Shown in pieces: positions 34,461 through 43,625 of a stretch of 64,000 nucleotides of DNA. The notes beneath the pieces were generated by a model, which worked only from the letters and a program-made list of their open reading frames with translations, had not been told where the DNA came from and searched no databases. How positions within the stretch are numbered: position 1 is the first letter of the stretch; every line of letters starts with the position of its first letter. A program made the position numbers and the translations under genes. This DNA comes from Acidovorax sp. KKS102. Its GTDB lineage: Bacteria; Pseudomonadota; Gammaproteobacteria; Burkholderiales; Burkholderiaceae_C. The stretch is from assembly GCF_000302535.1 (NCBI RefSeq), contig NC_018708.1, positions 1,116,001 through 1,180,000 of the forward strand, written 5' to 3'.

Positions 34461-34555
34461 GGTTGAAAGGACGGCCGCCGCAGGCGGTGTCACCCACTCT
34501 TGAAGCACCCAGCGGGAGGGCCTTTCTTCCTTCCACTTGTCTTCAGGAGAACTGC

Positions 34556-35551
34556 ATGACCACCACCGCCACCTACGACCTCGCCGAGCTGCAAAAAGAA
34601 ACGCGCATGGGCGCGATGGGCTCGGAAACCGCGAGCCGCGAAATCCGCCGTATCGACCTCAGCGAGTTTGCGCGGCGCAAGACCGAGGTTGCCGACCAGC
34701 TGTGGCACGCCGCCGTCGATGTTGGCTTTTTCCAGATCGTGAACCACGGCATTGACCTGGCCGAGGTGCACAACGCCTTTGCAATGACCGAGCGCTTCTT
34801 TGCGCTGCCCGACGCTGTGAAGGCGCAGTACCCGCTCAAGAAAGCGCTGAATGTGGGCTGGGAGAGCCGCGCACAGGTGCGCCCCTCCACCGGCACGCCG
34901 GACCAGAAGGAGTCGTACCAGATCACCCGCCCACACATGGCGGGCCTGTGGCCCACCGACGAGGAGCTGGCAGGCTTTCAGGCCACCATGCTCGCCTTCG
35001 AAGGCCAGTGCTGGCAGGTGGCCATGCAGGTGCTGTCGTGCTTTGCGTGGAAGCTGGGGTTTGACGAGGCCTTCTTTGCCCGCGCGCACGACCCTGCGCA
35101 GGCCAGTTACCAAAGCACCTTGCGCCTGCTGCACTACTTTGCGACCCCGCCCGAGCAACAAGCCCACCTGGGCCTGTGGCGCGCCGGGGCGCATACCGAC
35201 TTTGATTGCCTGACCCTGCTCTTTCAGCGCCAGGGCCAGGGCGGCTTGCAGGTGTGCCCAGGCAAGGAGATGGACACCCAGGCCTGGACTTCGGTGGAGC
35301 CCGACGAGCAGGCCATCACCTGCAACATCGGCGACATGCTGATGCGCTGGAGCGACGACCAGTTGCCCAGCAACTTCCACCGCGTGAAGAACCCGCTGCC
35401 CGGCGAGTACATGGGGCCGCGCTACAGCATCGCCTTCTTTGCGCAGGCCAACCGCGACGCCATCATCGAAGGGCCGGGCAAGAAGTACCCCGCGATTGCC
35501 GCGGGCGACTACCTGAACCAGCGGGTGGCGGCCAACTTCAAGGCCTATTGA
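34556..35551 (+). CDS. 2-oxoglutarate/Fe(II)-dependent oxygenase, isopenicillin-N-synthase family
   Basis: 331-aa non-haem iron enzyme. The DIOX_N region is RRIDLSEFARRKTEVADQLWHAAVDVGFFQIVNHGI. The iron ligands are His and Asp in AHTDFDCLT and His in NFHRVKNP; the 2-oxoglutarate Arg is in PRYSIAFF. AGGAG precedes the ATG by seven bases. A purine-sensing riboswitch upstream implies a role in purine or related heterocycle oxidation; hydroxylation of xanthine is known for other 2OG oxygenases (fungal XanA), but that is only an analogy here. A second member of this family, now interrupted, is encoded at 36057-37333. Confidence 0.9.
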   Translation: MTTTATYDLAELQKETRMGAMGSETASREIRRIDLSEFARRKTEVADQLWHAAVDVGFFQIVNHGIDLAEVHNAFAMTERFFALPDAVKAQYPLKKALNVGWESRAQVRPSTGTPDQKESYQITRPHMAGLWPTDEELAGFQATMLAFEGQCWQVAMQVLSCFAWKLGFDEAFFARAHDPAQASYQSTLRLLHYFATPPEQQAHLGLWRAGAHTDFDCLTLLFQRQGQGGLQVCPGKEMDTQAWTSVEPDEQAITCNIGDMLMRWSDDQLPSNFHRVKNPLPGEYMGPRYSIAFFAQANRDAIIEGPGKKYPAIAAGDYLNQRVAANFKAY

Positions 35552-35643
35552 GGCGCGATGGATGGCGCAGGGGTGGGCGTTGGTTCACCCCGCTCATGCT
35601 TTGGCGGGCACTGCCGTTGTTGGCCTTGCCGGGTAGGGGCGGC

Positions 35644-36060
35644 TCAAGCAACGTTGCGGGGCACGCCCACAGCGCTTATCCGGAACACGTTGTCCTCCGG
35701 GTCCGCCAGCACCGCCTGCCATTGACCGTAGTAGGTGGCGTAGGGTGGCTTGATGATTTGCCCGCCCAGAGCTTTTGCCTTCTCGCTGGCAGCGTCCACG
35801 GCATCTGGCATGTCCAGCATGAAGGTGGCGTAGCCTGTCACGCTGCGTGGTGACGGCAAGGTGGCACCGGGCTGCCGGTCAGCCAGGCCCAGTAGGGCAT
35901 AGGCCTCGGGGGCGTTGAAGCCGAGCTGGAAGTGCTCGGTCTCCACCGCCCGGTAGATGGCCGAGCGCGTCCCCGGCGCCTCGGGCAACTGCAGCAGGGC
36001 TTGATAGAACTGCAGTTGTGCCTCGATGTCCTGGCACAGCAGGTTGAACCAGAGCCTCAT
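35644..36060 (-). CDS. VOC (glyoxalase-fold) family protein
   Basis: 138-aa protein of the vicinal-oxygen-chelate superfamily. It begins MRLWFNLLCQDIEAQLQFYQALLQLPE, the usual first beta-alpha module, and ends KPPYATYYGQWQAVLADPEDNVFRIS, the second. One candidate metal residue is missing in the first half (N where H is common), so it may be a binding protein rather than an enzyme. It overlaps the end of the interrupted 2OG-oxygenase gene by four bases, which places it third in the operon behind the riboswitch at 38559. Confidence 0.82.
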   Translation of the reverse strand: MRLWFNLLCQDIEAQLQFYQALLQLPEAPGTRSAIYRAVETEHFQLGFNAPEAYALLGLADRQPGATLPSPRSVTGYATFMLDMPDAVDAASEKAKALGGQIIKPPYATYYGQWQAVLADPEDNVFRISAVGVPRNVA

Positions 36061-37333
36061 GCCATCACCTCTGCGCTGGCCGGGGTGGTGGATGTGGTGG
36101 TCTGACCCAGGCCGTAGGTCTTGCGGTACATGGCCTGCAAGTGCTCGCCCACGGTGCAGGGTGCAAAGCGCGGCGACTCACCGGCAGGCACACAGGTGGG
36201 GACGGGGACTACCTGGGCCTCGTAGTCGGGCGTGTAGAAAAAAGGAATGGAGTGGCGCGGTGCGCCCCCGCTGTGCACGTTGCGCACGCGATGCGGGTTG
36301 GATCGGTACAGCCCGTTGGTCCAGCGCGGAATCATGTCGCCCAGGTTCACCACCAGCGCGCCCTCGATGGGTGTGGCGGCCACCCATTCGCCGGTGGATA
36401 GCTTCACCTCCAGACCGCCATGGTGGTCCTGGGCCAGCAGGGTGATGGCTCCCCAGTCGGTGTGCTCGCCCGCGCCAAAGGTGAGCGCATCGGCGCTCTC
36501 AGGATGGGGTGGATAGCGCAGCAGCCGCAGCGTGAGCATGGGGCTCTGGTGTGTGTGGTCGAAATAGTCTTCTGGCAGGTCGAGCGAGAGCGCCAGCAGC
36601 TGCATCAGCCGCAGGGCCAGTTGCCGCATGGCGGCGATGTAGGTGCGGCTCTGGGTGGCCAGCTCGGGCAACCCCTCAGGCCACTGGTTGCTGCCGTAGG
36701 AGTGGTAGCCGCGCTGCACGTACGGATGGTCTGCCGCGTAGTTTGGGGCCTGTTCACCCTATTTTTTCCAGATGTGTTGCGATGCCCAAGGGCCATGCGC
36801 AAGGCGCCAAACGAAGCTGGGGTGCGGCCCCAGTGAGGCTTGGCAACGCCGCGGATGGCCCTTGGGCATCGCAACCCGAAGGGAAGGCCTCCCCGGCCAC
36901 ACCACTCGTCGTTGCGTTCCTAGCCAAGGCCCCGGCCTTGGCGTCGTCGCGCGCCTCGATTGGCGTGGCGGGGGAGGCCTTCGCACTGGAAAAAAATAGG
37001 GCGAACAGGCCCTAACCCGCAGTAAAAGCTCTCCTTGAGGTCCGGGCGTGCATTTGCGTCCAGGGTCTGCCCGCCCAGGCTTTCGTAGCCCCGCATCGCG
37101 GGTGAGTGGTGCAGCGAAATCGCTTCCTTGGATGCCAGCGGCAGGTCGAAGAACTGCTGCGCCAAGGCAAACTGGCGCCCAATGATGTCCTGCGGCACAC
37201 CGTGGTGGCGCACGTAGAAGAACCCTGCGCCCATGCAGGCCTGGCGCAGTTGGGCGGCCACGGCCATTACGGCAGGGCTGCGCGGCGCGCCCGGCTGCAG
37301 GGCGCCGCTGAGGTCGATGAGGGGGATGCCCAT
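36057..37333 (-). pseudogene. 2OG/Fe(II) oxygenase gene interrupted by a 267-bp inverted-repeat element
   Basis: The 5' part (37333 to about 37016) encodes MGIPLIDLSGALQ...GAGFFYVRHHGVP...GYESLGGQTLDANARPDLKESFYCG, the isopenicillin-N-synthase-type N-terminus. The 3' part (about 36742 down to 36057) resumes at NYAADHPYVQRGYHSYGS and carries the iron motif HTDWGAITLL, the third ligand in NPHRVRNV and the Arg in PRHSIPFF. The element at 36746-37012 separates the halves and brings a stop at about 36920. Both halves are otherwise undamaged, so the insertion looks recent. The gene starts 13 bases after the binding-protein stop. Confidence 0.88.
36746..37012. mobile_element. MITE-like inverted-repeat element, copy 1 (inside the 2OG-oxygenase gene)
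   Basis: 267 bases bounded by near-perfect 26-27-base inverted repeats that begin GGGCCTGTTC at the left and end GAACAGGCCC at the right, with CCCTATTTTTTCCAG as the inner part of the arm. No transposase is encoded. I could not find an exact target duplication. The outer GGCCTGTTC core is shared with copy 3. Confidence 0.8.
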
Positions 37334-37346
37334 GGCTTTCCCCGGG

Positions 37347-38375
37347 TCAGGCCTTGAGTTTGCGGTCGGCGGCTGCGGGCAGGAAGCGGTCGGTCCAGAT
37401 GTCGGCCACCGCCAGGCTGCTCTTGAGGCCAAAGGCGGCCACGGTCTCATCGATGGTGGCCTGCAGGCGCGCAGGGGTGGCAGCGCCCCAGCCGTTGGTG
37501 CGTGTCTCGGCGGTCTTCATGGTGCCGTCCACGATGAGCTGCAGGCGTTCGAACTCGATCTCTTCATGTGCCAGGGGCTCGCGGGCCTTGATGGCGGCAG
37601 CGCCGGCGCGCGGGTCAGCAATCGCATCGACCCAGCCGCGCGTGGTGGCCTTGACGAAGGCCTTCATGGCATCCGGGTTGTCCTGCATGCTCTTGGCGTT
37701 GGCAATGAGCCCATTGCCATACGACTTGAGGCCATAGTCCGAAAAGCGGAACACCGTGATCTGATCCGGCGTCAGGCCCCGCGCCTTCAGGTTGAGCAGA
37801 CCGGTGAAGAAGAAGTACGCCGCTGCGTCGAAATCGCCTTTGACGAAGCGTGTGTCGCCGATGTCGGGTGCCACGTTTTCCCATTTCACGCCGCTGCCAT
37901 CAAAGCCCTGTGCCTTGGCAAAGGCGGGAAAGAGCTTGCGCGAAGCGTTGAAGGGCTGGCCCAGGATGGTCTTGCCCGCCAGGTCGGCGGGCTTCTTGAT
38001 GGCGCCGTCCTTGCGCACCATGACCGAGTTGGGGTTCAGGTCGTACTGGATGGCGACCGCTGCCAGCCTGGACTGCGGATTGGCGGTGTTGAACTCGATC
38101 ATGGTCGAGAGGTCGGCCGATGCCACGTCATAGGCACCACCCGCCACCAGACTGATGGCCGAGGCAGACCCGTTGCCGGTGTCGACGGTGACATCGAGGC
38201 CTGCATCCTTGTAGTAGCCGCGCTGCTGCGCCAGCAAAAAGCCTGCGCCCGAGGCCTCAACCTTCCAGCCCAGGTTGAACTTGAACTTTTGCAGATTGCC
38301 CTGGGCGCGCACAAACGGTGTGGCAGACAGCAGGGCGGCGGCGCCAGTGGCGCGGATGAGGGAACGGCGTTGCAT
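37347..38375 (-). CDS. ABC substrate-binding protein, NMT1/SsuA-like, under riboswitch control
   Basis: 342-aa periplasmic receptor with a signal peptide (MQRRSLIRATGAAALL...FVRAQ). The mature start KFKFNLGWKVEASGAGFLLAQQRGYYKDAGLDV and VTVDTGNGSASAI follow the NMT1 pattern. No permease or ATPase gene is adjacent. The protein is clearly paralogous to the binding protein at 49877-50908 (shared TVDxGNGS, KPADLAGK, GLLNLKARG-like segments), so it may share that transporter. An NMT1-motif riboswitch lies upstream, which suggests uptake of a purine-related compound. Confidence 0.9.
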   Translation of the reverse strand: MQRRSLIRATGAAALLSATPFVRAQGNLQKFKFNLGWKVEASGAGFLLAQQRGYYKDAGLDVTVDTGNGSASAISLVAGGAYDVASADLSTMIEFNTANPQSRLAAVAIQYDLNPNSVMVRKDGAIKKPADLAGKTILGQPFNASRKLFPAFAKAQGFDGSGVKWENVAPDIGDTRFVKGDFDAAAYFFFTGLLNLKARGLTPDQITVFRFSDYGLKSYGNGLIANAKSMQDNPDAMKAFVKATTRGWVDAIADPRAGAAAIKAREPLAHEEIEFERLQLIVDGTMKTAETRTNGWGAATPARLQATIDETVAAFGLKSSLAVADIWTDRFLPAAADRKLKA

Positions 38376-38558
38376 GGTGGAGCACTCCTGGTCGTTGGCG
38401 GATAACCACGGGGGAGTGAAAAGCCAGGCTTCACACCCCTCCGGACGGGGTGCATGCAATCAACCGACAGGGCGCTGGGGCTGCAAGGTGGGGGAAGCGG
38501 CCTCCTGAAGACGCACAGTCCTGCGCGCCCGTGGGTGGCGTCAGTCCATTGCATGCTT
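38376..38558 (-). promoter_or_regulatory. Leader between the second riboswitch and its gene
   Basis: About 180 bases, transcribed on the minus strand. GCATGCAAT directly after the aptamer (38548-38556) is perfectly complementary to ATTGCATGC (38452-38460), so the leader can fold into a long-range stem next to P1. A second hairpin, ACCCC/GGGGT, lies at about 38436-38451. AGGAG precedes the ATG of the binding-protein gene. No T-run terminator is seen. Confidence 0.5.
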
Positions 38559-38603
38559 CAAGAGCAATTTCCGGGCGGTGGCCGCTGAACGCTTCTACTC
38601 TTG
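38559..38603 (-). promoter_or_regulatory. NMT1-motif (xanthine-I) riboswitch, compact form
   Basis: 45 bases on the minus strand. P1 is CAAGAG with CTCTTG; the conserved strands are TAGAAGCGTTCA and CCGGAAATTG; the short P2 is GCGG-CCA-CCGC. The layout is that of the compact NMT1-motif aptamer that senses xanthine and urate. It leads the operon of binding protein, 2OG oxygenase (interrupted) and VOC protein. Confidence 0.9.
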
Positions 38604-38740
38604 GCGTCGATGTATTTGCAGGATCTGTGCCATGCGATCCCATCGTGTGGGCTATACCCGAACACCCTTGCGCGCCACACCATGGTGCGCGCTGCACCAG
38701 CGTCTGGCGTACCGCGGCAACTGTGGTGCGGGGTAGGTCT

Positions 38741-39538
38741 TTACAGCCAGGGCTTGAGCCAGCCCAGCCCGTCGCTGGTGGCGTGGGCGGCAGCGCCACG
38801 CGCAGGGCGGTATTCGCAGCCAATCCAGCCGTCGTAGCCCAGGCTGTCCAGCAGCTTGAACAGGTAGGTGTGGTTGATCTCGCCCACATCGGGCTCGTGG
38901 CGCTCGGGCACACCGGCAATCTGGAAGTGGCCGACGTTGCCGGTGGGCAGGTACTGGCGCACCTTCATCGCCAGGTCGCCTTCCACGATCTGGCAGTGGT
39001 ACAGGTCCATCTGCACCTTCACGTTGGTGGCGCCGATCTCGGCGATCAGCGCGTGGGCCTGGTCCTGGCGGCTCAGGAAGAAGCCAGGCATGTCGCGGCC
39101 GTTGATGGGCTCCAGCAGGATGTGGATGCCGTGCGGCGCGGCCTCCTCGGCGGCGTAGCGCACGTTGGCGATGTAGGTGGCGCGCACGGTGGCGGCGTCT
39201 GCACCCTGGGGCACCAGCCCGGCCATCACGTGGATGCGGGGGCATTGCAGGGCTTTGGCGTATTCCACCGCTTTGGCAATGCCTTCGCGGAACTCGGCCT
39301 CACGCCCGGGCAGGCAGGCCAGCCCCCGTTCGCCCGCGTCCCAGTTGCCGGGTGGCGCGTTGAACAGCACCTGCTGCAGGCCGTTGGCTTGCAGCCGCGT
39401 GGCCAGTTCTTGCGCCGGGTAGGCGTAGGGGAAGAGGTACTCCACCGCCTTGAATCCATCGCGGGCAGCGGCGGCAAAGCGGTCGAGAAAGTCCACGTCG
39501 TTGTAGAGCATGGACAGGTTGGCGGCAAAGCGGGGCAT
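38741..39538 (-). CDS. otnI: Hydroxypyruvate-isomerase-like sugar-acid isomerase (OtnI)
   Basis: 265-aa TIM-barrel isomerase of the Hyi family. It begins [20 protein letters not shown] and has [27 protein letters not shown], both characteristic. Metal/catalytic residues are in [15 protein letters not shown] (Glu) and [14 protein letters not shown] (Asp, His). In threonate/erythronate pathways OtnI isomerises 2-oxo-tetronate before phosphorylation. It is the last gene of the otn operon. Confidence 0.9.
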   Translation of the reverse strand: MPRFAANLSMLYNDVDFLDRFAAAARDGFKAVEYLFPYAYPAQELATRLQANGLQQVLFNAPPGNWDAGERGLACLPGREAEFREGIAKAVEYAKALQCPRIHVMAGLVPQGADAATVRATYIANVRYAAEEAAPHGIHILLEPINGRDMPGFFLSRQDQAHALIAEIGATNVKVQMDLYHCQIVEGDLAMKVRQYLPTGNVGHFQIAGVPERHEPDVGEINHTYLFKLLDSLGYDGWIGCEYRPARGAAAHATSDGLGWLKPWL

Positions 39539-39563
39539 ACAGAGGATTCCTGAAAAATAAGGA

Positions 39564-40631
39564 TCAGCGGCGCGGCGCGTTGGTGAGCACCTGCGCCAGC
39601 CGGTCTTGGTAAAAGCGCGCCAGGCCCACCGTGCTGTGGCCGAGGGTGTCGGCGCTGGCGGGGATCACGTAGGCCTGGGCGTGAGGGATGCGGGCGATGG
39701 CTTTGTCCAGCACGCCCAGTTCGGGTGGGTTGCGCTCATCGTCTGCCGAGTTGATGGCCAGCACGTGCGCAGTGATGCGCTCCAGCCCGGGCTCGGGGTC
39801 GTAGTCGCGCGATGCTTCCCACTGGTAAATGTGGTCGTTGGCATCGCCACGGAACGGGGCTTTGAGGCGCTGCTCCACCAGGGCGTCGGCCGCAGCGCGG
39901 GTAGGGGCCTGCTTTTGCAGGCCCTGGTTACCGCCGTTGGTGCCCGTGCCAAAGAACACCGACGCAAACTGCAGGCTGCGGGGCTGGCGGGTGTAGTTGC
40001 CGCTTTGCCATTCGGGGTCGTTGCGGATGGCATCGACCAGCAGGCGGCGCATCATCCAGTTGCGGCCCGACATGGCAGCGGGCAGCGAGGCCATGGGCAC
40101 GGCGATGTCCATGAAGTCGGGGTAGCGCTGGGCCCACACCCAAGTGTGCATGCCGCCCATGGAGTTGCCGATGATGGCGCGCACATGGCGCACGCCCAGG
40201 TGTTCGGTCAGCAGGCGGTACTGGGCCTGCACCATGTCGTCGTAGTTGTAGGCCGGAAAGGCAGCGCGCAGGCCGTCCGACGGCTTGCTGGAGCGGCCGG
40301 TGCCGATGGCGTCCGGCAGGATGATGAAGTGCTTGCGTGCATCCAGCGGCTGGCCGGGGCCAAACAGCGTGCCTGCAAAGCCTGGCGTGAGCATGCTCTC
40401 TGCCGAGCCATTGGTGCCATGCAGCACCAGCACGGGCTCTCCGGTGGGCTCGCCCACCGTGGAGTAGGCCAGCTTGAGTTCGGGCAAGGTCTGACCGGTG
40501 TGGAAGCGGAAGTCTTTGACGACCCATTCCCCATGCTTGGGGGCGGGGTAATCAGCAGCCGATGCGCCGCCTGTGGCCAGCACGCCCAGCAGCATGGGGG
40601 CAAAGGCTTTGCGCCAGAAAGAAAGGGTCAT
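39564..40631 (-). CDS. Secreted alpha/beta hydrolase, MetX-like fold
   Basis: 355-aa protein with a signal peptide cleaved after GASAAD, so it should act in the periplasm. The catalytic machinery fits the homoserine-acetyltransferase branch: oxyanion region [12 protein letters not shown], nucleophile elbow [11 protein letters not shown] (Ser), Asp in [11 protein letters not shown], and His in TLGHSTVG. A role as esterase or lactonase that releases a sugar acid for the otn pathway is plausible from position only, between otnI and otnC. Confidence 0.82.
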   Translation of the reverse strand: MTLSFWRKAFAPMLLGVLATGGASAADYPAPKHGEWVVKDFRFHTGQTLPELKLAYSTVGEPTGEPVLVLHGTNGSAESMLTPGFAGTLFGPGQPLDARKHFIILPDAIGTGRSSKPSDGLRAAFPAYNYDDMVQAQYRLLTEHLGVRHVRAIIGNSMGGMHTWVWAQRYPDFMDIAVPMASLPAAMSGRNWMMRRLLVDAIRNDPEWQSGNYTRQPRSLQFASVFFGTGTNGGNQGLQKQAPTRAAADALVEQRLKAPFRGDANDHIYQWEASRDYDPEPGLERITAHVLAINSADDERNPPELGVLDKAIARIPHAQAYVIPASADTLGHSTVGLARFYQDRLAQVLTNAPRR

Positions 40632-40694
40632 GGTTTGTCTCCTTGTGTGTGTTCTTTCATCCCCACGCCTTGTGCGCAGCCAGCCCGTTACCTG

Positions 40695-41405
40695 TTACCA
40701 GTGGGCACCAAAGCCCTGGCGCAGCTCTTCAATCTGGGGCTCGGTCAGCGGTGTGGGGCGGGGCTGGCACAGCATCCACAGGCGCGCGGTTTCTTCCAGC
40801 TCTTCCAGCACGGCCATGGCGGCAGCAGGCGTGTCGTGCCACACGTTGGGGCCCAAGCGCGCCAGCATCACGGCGCGCACCGGTCTGCGCTGCGCCGCAT
40901 AGCGGGTGATGGTCTGCGCCACCAGTGCGGCCGCTGCTGCATCACCAGGGCGGTGGTACGGGATGTGCGGCACGCGACCTACCTTCATGACGAAGTAGGG
41001 CGTGATGGGCGGCAGCAGTTGCGCATCGGGCGCCAGCTGGCCACCTGCAGCGGTGTCGGCTTGCAGCGAGCACGCCACCAGATGTGTGCTGTGCGTGTGA
41101 ATCACGCAGCGCGCTGGGGCCGCTGTCGATGCCGAGGCCTCATAAATCTGCCGGTGCAGCGCAATGGTCTTGCTGGCCCGGTCGCCTGCCACCTGCTGGC
41201 CTTGGGCGTCCAGGCGCGCCAGCCGCTCGGGCTGCAGCGTGCCCAGGCAGGCATCGGTGGGGGTGATGAGGTAGCCATCGGCCAGGCGCACGCTGATGTT
41301 GCCGGCGGTGGCATGCACATAGCCCCGCTCAAACAGGCTGCGGCCCACGCGGCAGATTTCGTCGCGGGCTTGGCGCTCATCCATGAAGGCGGGGGTAGAG
41401 GTCAT
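40695..41405 (-). CDS. otnC: 3-oxo-tetronate 4-phosphate decarboxylase (class II aldolase family)
   Basis: 236-aa zinc enzyme that decarboxylates 3-oxo-tetronate 4-phosphate to dihydroxyacetone phosphate. Aldolase_II features: VHATAGNISVRL, ITPTDACLG, and the zinc histidines in VIHTHSTHLVA with a third His in the PHIPYHRPG region. The start at 41405 overlaps the otnK stop by four bases. Confidence 0.9.
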   Translation of the reverse strand: MTSTPAFMDERQARDEICRVGRSLFERGYVHATAGNISVRLADGYLITPTDACLGTLQPERLARLDAQGQQVAGDRASKTIALHRQIYEASASTAAPARCVIHTHSTHLVACSLQADTAAGGQLAPDAQLLPPITPYFVMKVGRVPHIPYHRPGDAAAAALVAQTITRYAAQRRPVRAVMLARLGPNVWHDTPAAAMAVLEELEETARLWMLCQPRPTPLTEPQIEELRQGFGAHW

Positions 41406-42679
41406 GCCAACAATTGTGCAAAAGCCTTGGTGAAGAAGTCGGTGCTGCCGAAATTGCCCGACTTCAGCGTGATGTGCAGCCCGTCCTTCGCATCGGGGGC
41501 CACGGCATGGCACCACGGCACGCCGGGGTCAATCTGCGCGCCAATGCGCATCTGCGTGATGCCCAGTGCCTGCACACAGGCTCCCGAGGTTTCGCCACCC
41601 GCCACGATGAGCTGGCGCACACCGCGCTGCACCAGGCCGCGTGCAATGGCGGCAATGGTTTCCTCCACCATGGCACCGGCTTTCTCGGAGCCCAGCTTGC
41701 CTTGAATGGCGCGCACAGCCGAGGGTTCGGCGGTGGAATACACCAGGACCGGGCCTTGGCCGATGTGGCCCTCAGCCCATGCCAACGCTTCGGCGGTCAC
41801 GTCCACGCCTGCGGCAATGCGCAGCGGGTCGATGGCGAGAGCAGGCTTGCCTGCCTTGATGAAGTCCATGACCTGCTGGTTGGTGGCTACCGAGCAACTG
41901 CCCGACACGATGGCCTGCAGCCCTTGTGCAGCGGGCAGGCGTGCGGCTTCGTTGCTGGGAGTCACGCCAAAGTTGCCTGGCAAGCCAATGGCCACGCCCG
42001 AGCCCGCAGTGACCAGCGGCATGCCCTTGAGGGCAGGGCCCAGACGCAGCAGGTCGGCGTTGGACACCGCATCCACCACGGCCATGCGCACGCCTTCGGC
42101 CTTCAGTTGGTCGATGCACGCGCGGATGGCGGCCTCGCCCTGCGCGACCACACTGTGGTCGATCAGGCCAACGCGGCTGGGTGTCTGCGCCTGCAGCACG
42201 CGCACCAGGTTCGGGTCGGTCATGGGTGTGAGCGGGTGGTTCTGCATGCCGCTCTCGTTCAGCAACACGTCACCCACAAACAGGTAGCCCTTGAACACGG
42301 TGCGCTTGTTGTCGGGGAAGGCGGGCGTGGCGATGGTGAAGTCGGTGCCAAGGGCCTGCATCAGCGCATCGGTCACGGGGCCGATGTTGCCTTCGGCGGT
42401 GCTGTCAAAGGTGGAGCAGTACTTGAAGTAGATCTGCTCGGCGCCTTGCGCCTGCAGCCACGTCAGCGCCTCAAGCGACTGGGCGATGGCATCGTCCTTG
42501 GGAATGGTGCGCGACTTGAGCGCGACCACGATGGCATCGGCCTCGGTATCCAAAGCTGCCGTGGGCACGCCCATGGCTTGCACCACGCGCATGCCTGCGC
42601 GCACCAGGTTGTTGGCCAGGTCGGTCGCGCCCGTGAAGTCGTCGGCAATGCAGCCCAGCAGGGCACGTGCGCGTGTCAT
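41402..42679 (-). CDS. otnK: 3-oxo-tetronate kinase
   Basis: 425-aa kinase of the DUF1537/OtnK family that phosphorylates 3-oxo-tetronate with ATP. The N-terminal substrate domain has LLGCIADDFTGATDLANNLVRAGM and KYCSTFDSTAEGNIGPV. The C-terminal nucleotide domain has VAGGETSGACVQALGI and ends LKSGNFGSTDFFTKAFAQ, the standard family ending. It overlaps ltnD and otnC by four bases each. Confidence 0.93.
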   Translation of the reverse strand: MTRARALLGCIADDFTGATDLANNLVRAGMRVVQAMGVPTAALDTEADAIVVALKSRTIPKDDAIAQSLEALTWLQAQGAEQIYFKYCSTFDSTAEGNIGPVTDALMQALGTDFTIATPAFPDNKRTVFKGYLFVGDVLLNESGMQNHPLTPMTDPNLVRVLQAQTPSRVGLIDHSVVAQGEAAIRACIDQLKAEGVRMAVVDAVSNADLLRLGPALKGMPLVTAGSGVAIGLPGNFGVTPSNEAARLPAAQGLQAIVSGSCSVATNQQVMDFIKAGKPALAIDPLRIAAGVDVTAEALAWAEGHIGQGPVLVYSTAEPSAVRAIQGKLGSEKAGAMVEETIAAIARGLVQRGVRQLIVAGGETSGACVQALGITQMRIGAQIDPGVPWCHAVAPDAKDGLHITLKSGNFGSTDFFTKAFAQLLA

Positions 42680-43590
42680 GCCTTTTTCTCCTTGCCTTCA
42701 GGCAGGGTGATGCCCGGGAAGATCTTGATTACGGCGCTGTCATCTTCTTTGGCAAAGCCTGCGGTGGAGGCCTGCATGAACATCTGGTGCGCGGTGGCGG
42801 CCAGCGGCAGCGGGAATTTGCTGGCGCGTGCGGTGTCCAGCACCAGGCCCAGGTCCTTCACAAAAATATCGACGGCCGACAGCGGCGTGTAGTCGCCCGC
42901 CAGCACATGGGCCATGCGGTTTTCAAACATCCAGCTGTTGCCCGCGCTGTTCGTGATCACTTCATACAAGGCGCTGGCTTCCACGCCTTCGCGCAGGCCC
43001 AGTGCCATGGCTTCAGCGGCCACGGCAATGTGCACACCGGCCAGCAGCTGGTTGATGATCTTGACCTTGCTGCCTGCGCCCGCCTTGTCACCCAAGCGGT
43101 ACACCTTGCCGGCCATGCCGTCGAGCACAGCGCCCGCAGCGGCATAGGCCTCGGGCTTGGCCGAGGTCATCATGGTCATCTGCCCCGATGCGGCCTTGGC
43201 TGCGCCGCCGGAGATGGGCGCGTCCACATAGTGCAGGCCCAGGGCGTTCAGGCGCGCTTCCATCGCCACCGACCAGTTGGGGTCTACCGTGGAGCACATC
43301 ACAAAGGTGCTGCCGGGGCGCATGGTGCTGGCTGCACCGCTTTGGCCATTGTCGCCAAACAGCACGCTCTCGGTCTGCGCAGCGTTGACCACCACCGACA
43401 CCACTACATCACTCACCGCCGCCAGCGCAGCCGTGGTGGCATGGGCTGTGCCACCGTCTGCCACAAAGGCATCGGCCACGCCGGGGCGCACGTCGCACAC
43501 GTGGATGGTGAAACCGTTGTTGCGCAGTGTCTTGGCAATACCAGCGCCCATGGCGCCCAGGCCGATGATGCCGACGGTGGGTTTTGTCAT
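42676..43590 (-). CDS. ltnD: NAD-dependent L-threonate (tetronate) dehydrogenase
   Basis: 304-aa beta-hydroxyacid dehydrogenase. The Rossmann start is VGIIGLGAMGAGIAKTL; the substrate motif DAPISGGAAKAASG and the catalytic Lys in GAGSKVKIINQLLAG are present. It probably oxidises L-threonate at C2 in the otn pathway; D-erythronate is the alternative. Confidence 0.9.
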   Translation of the reverse strand: MTKPTVGIIGLGAMGAGIAKTLRNNGFTIHVCDVRPGVADAFVADGGTAHATTAALAAVSDVVVSVVVNAAQTESVLFGDNGQSGAASTMRPGSTFVMCSTVDPNWSVAMEARLNALGLHYVDAPISGGAAKAASGQMTMMTSAKPEAYAAAGAVLDGMAGKVYRLGDKAGAGSKVKIINQLLAGVHIAVAAEAMALGLREGVEASALYEVITNSAGNSWMFENRMAHVLAGDYTPLSAVDIFVKDLGLVLDTARASKFPLPLAATAHQMFMQASTAGFAKEDDSAVIKIFPGITLPEGKEKKA

Positions 43591-43625
43591 GTTGTCAGTC
43601 CTTCAAAGAAATTCAAATAGGGCAC

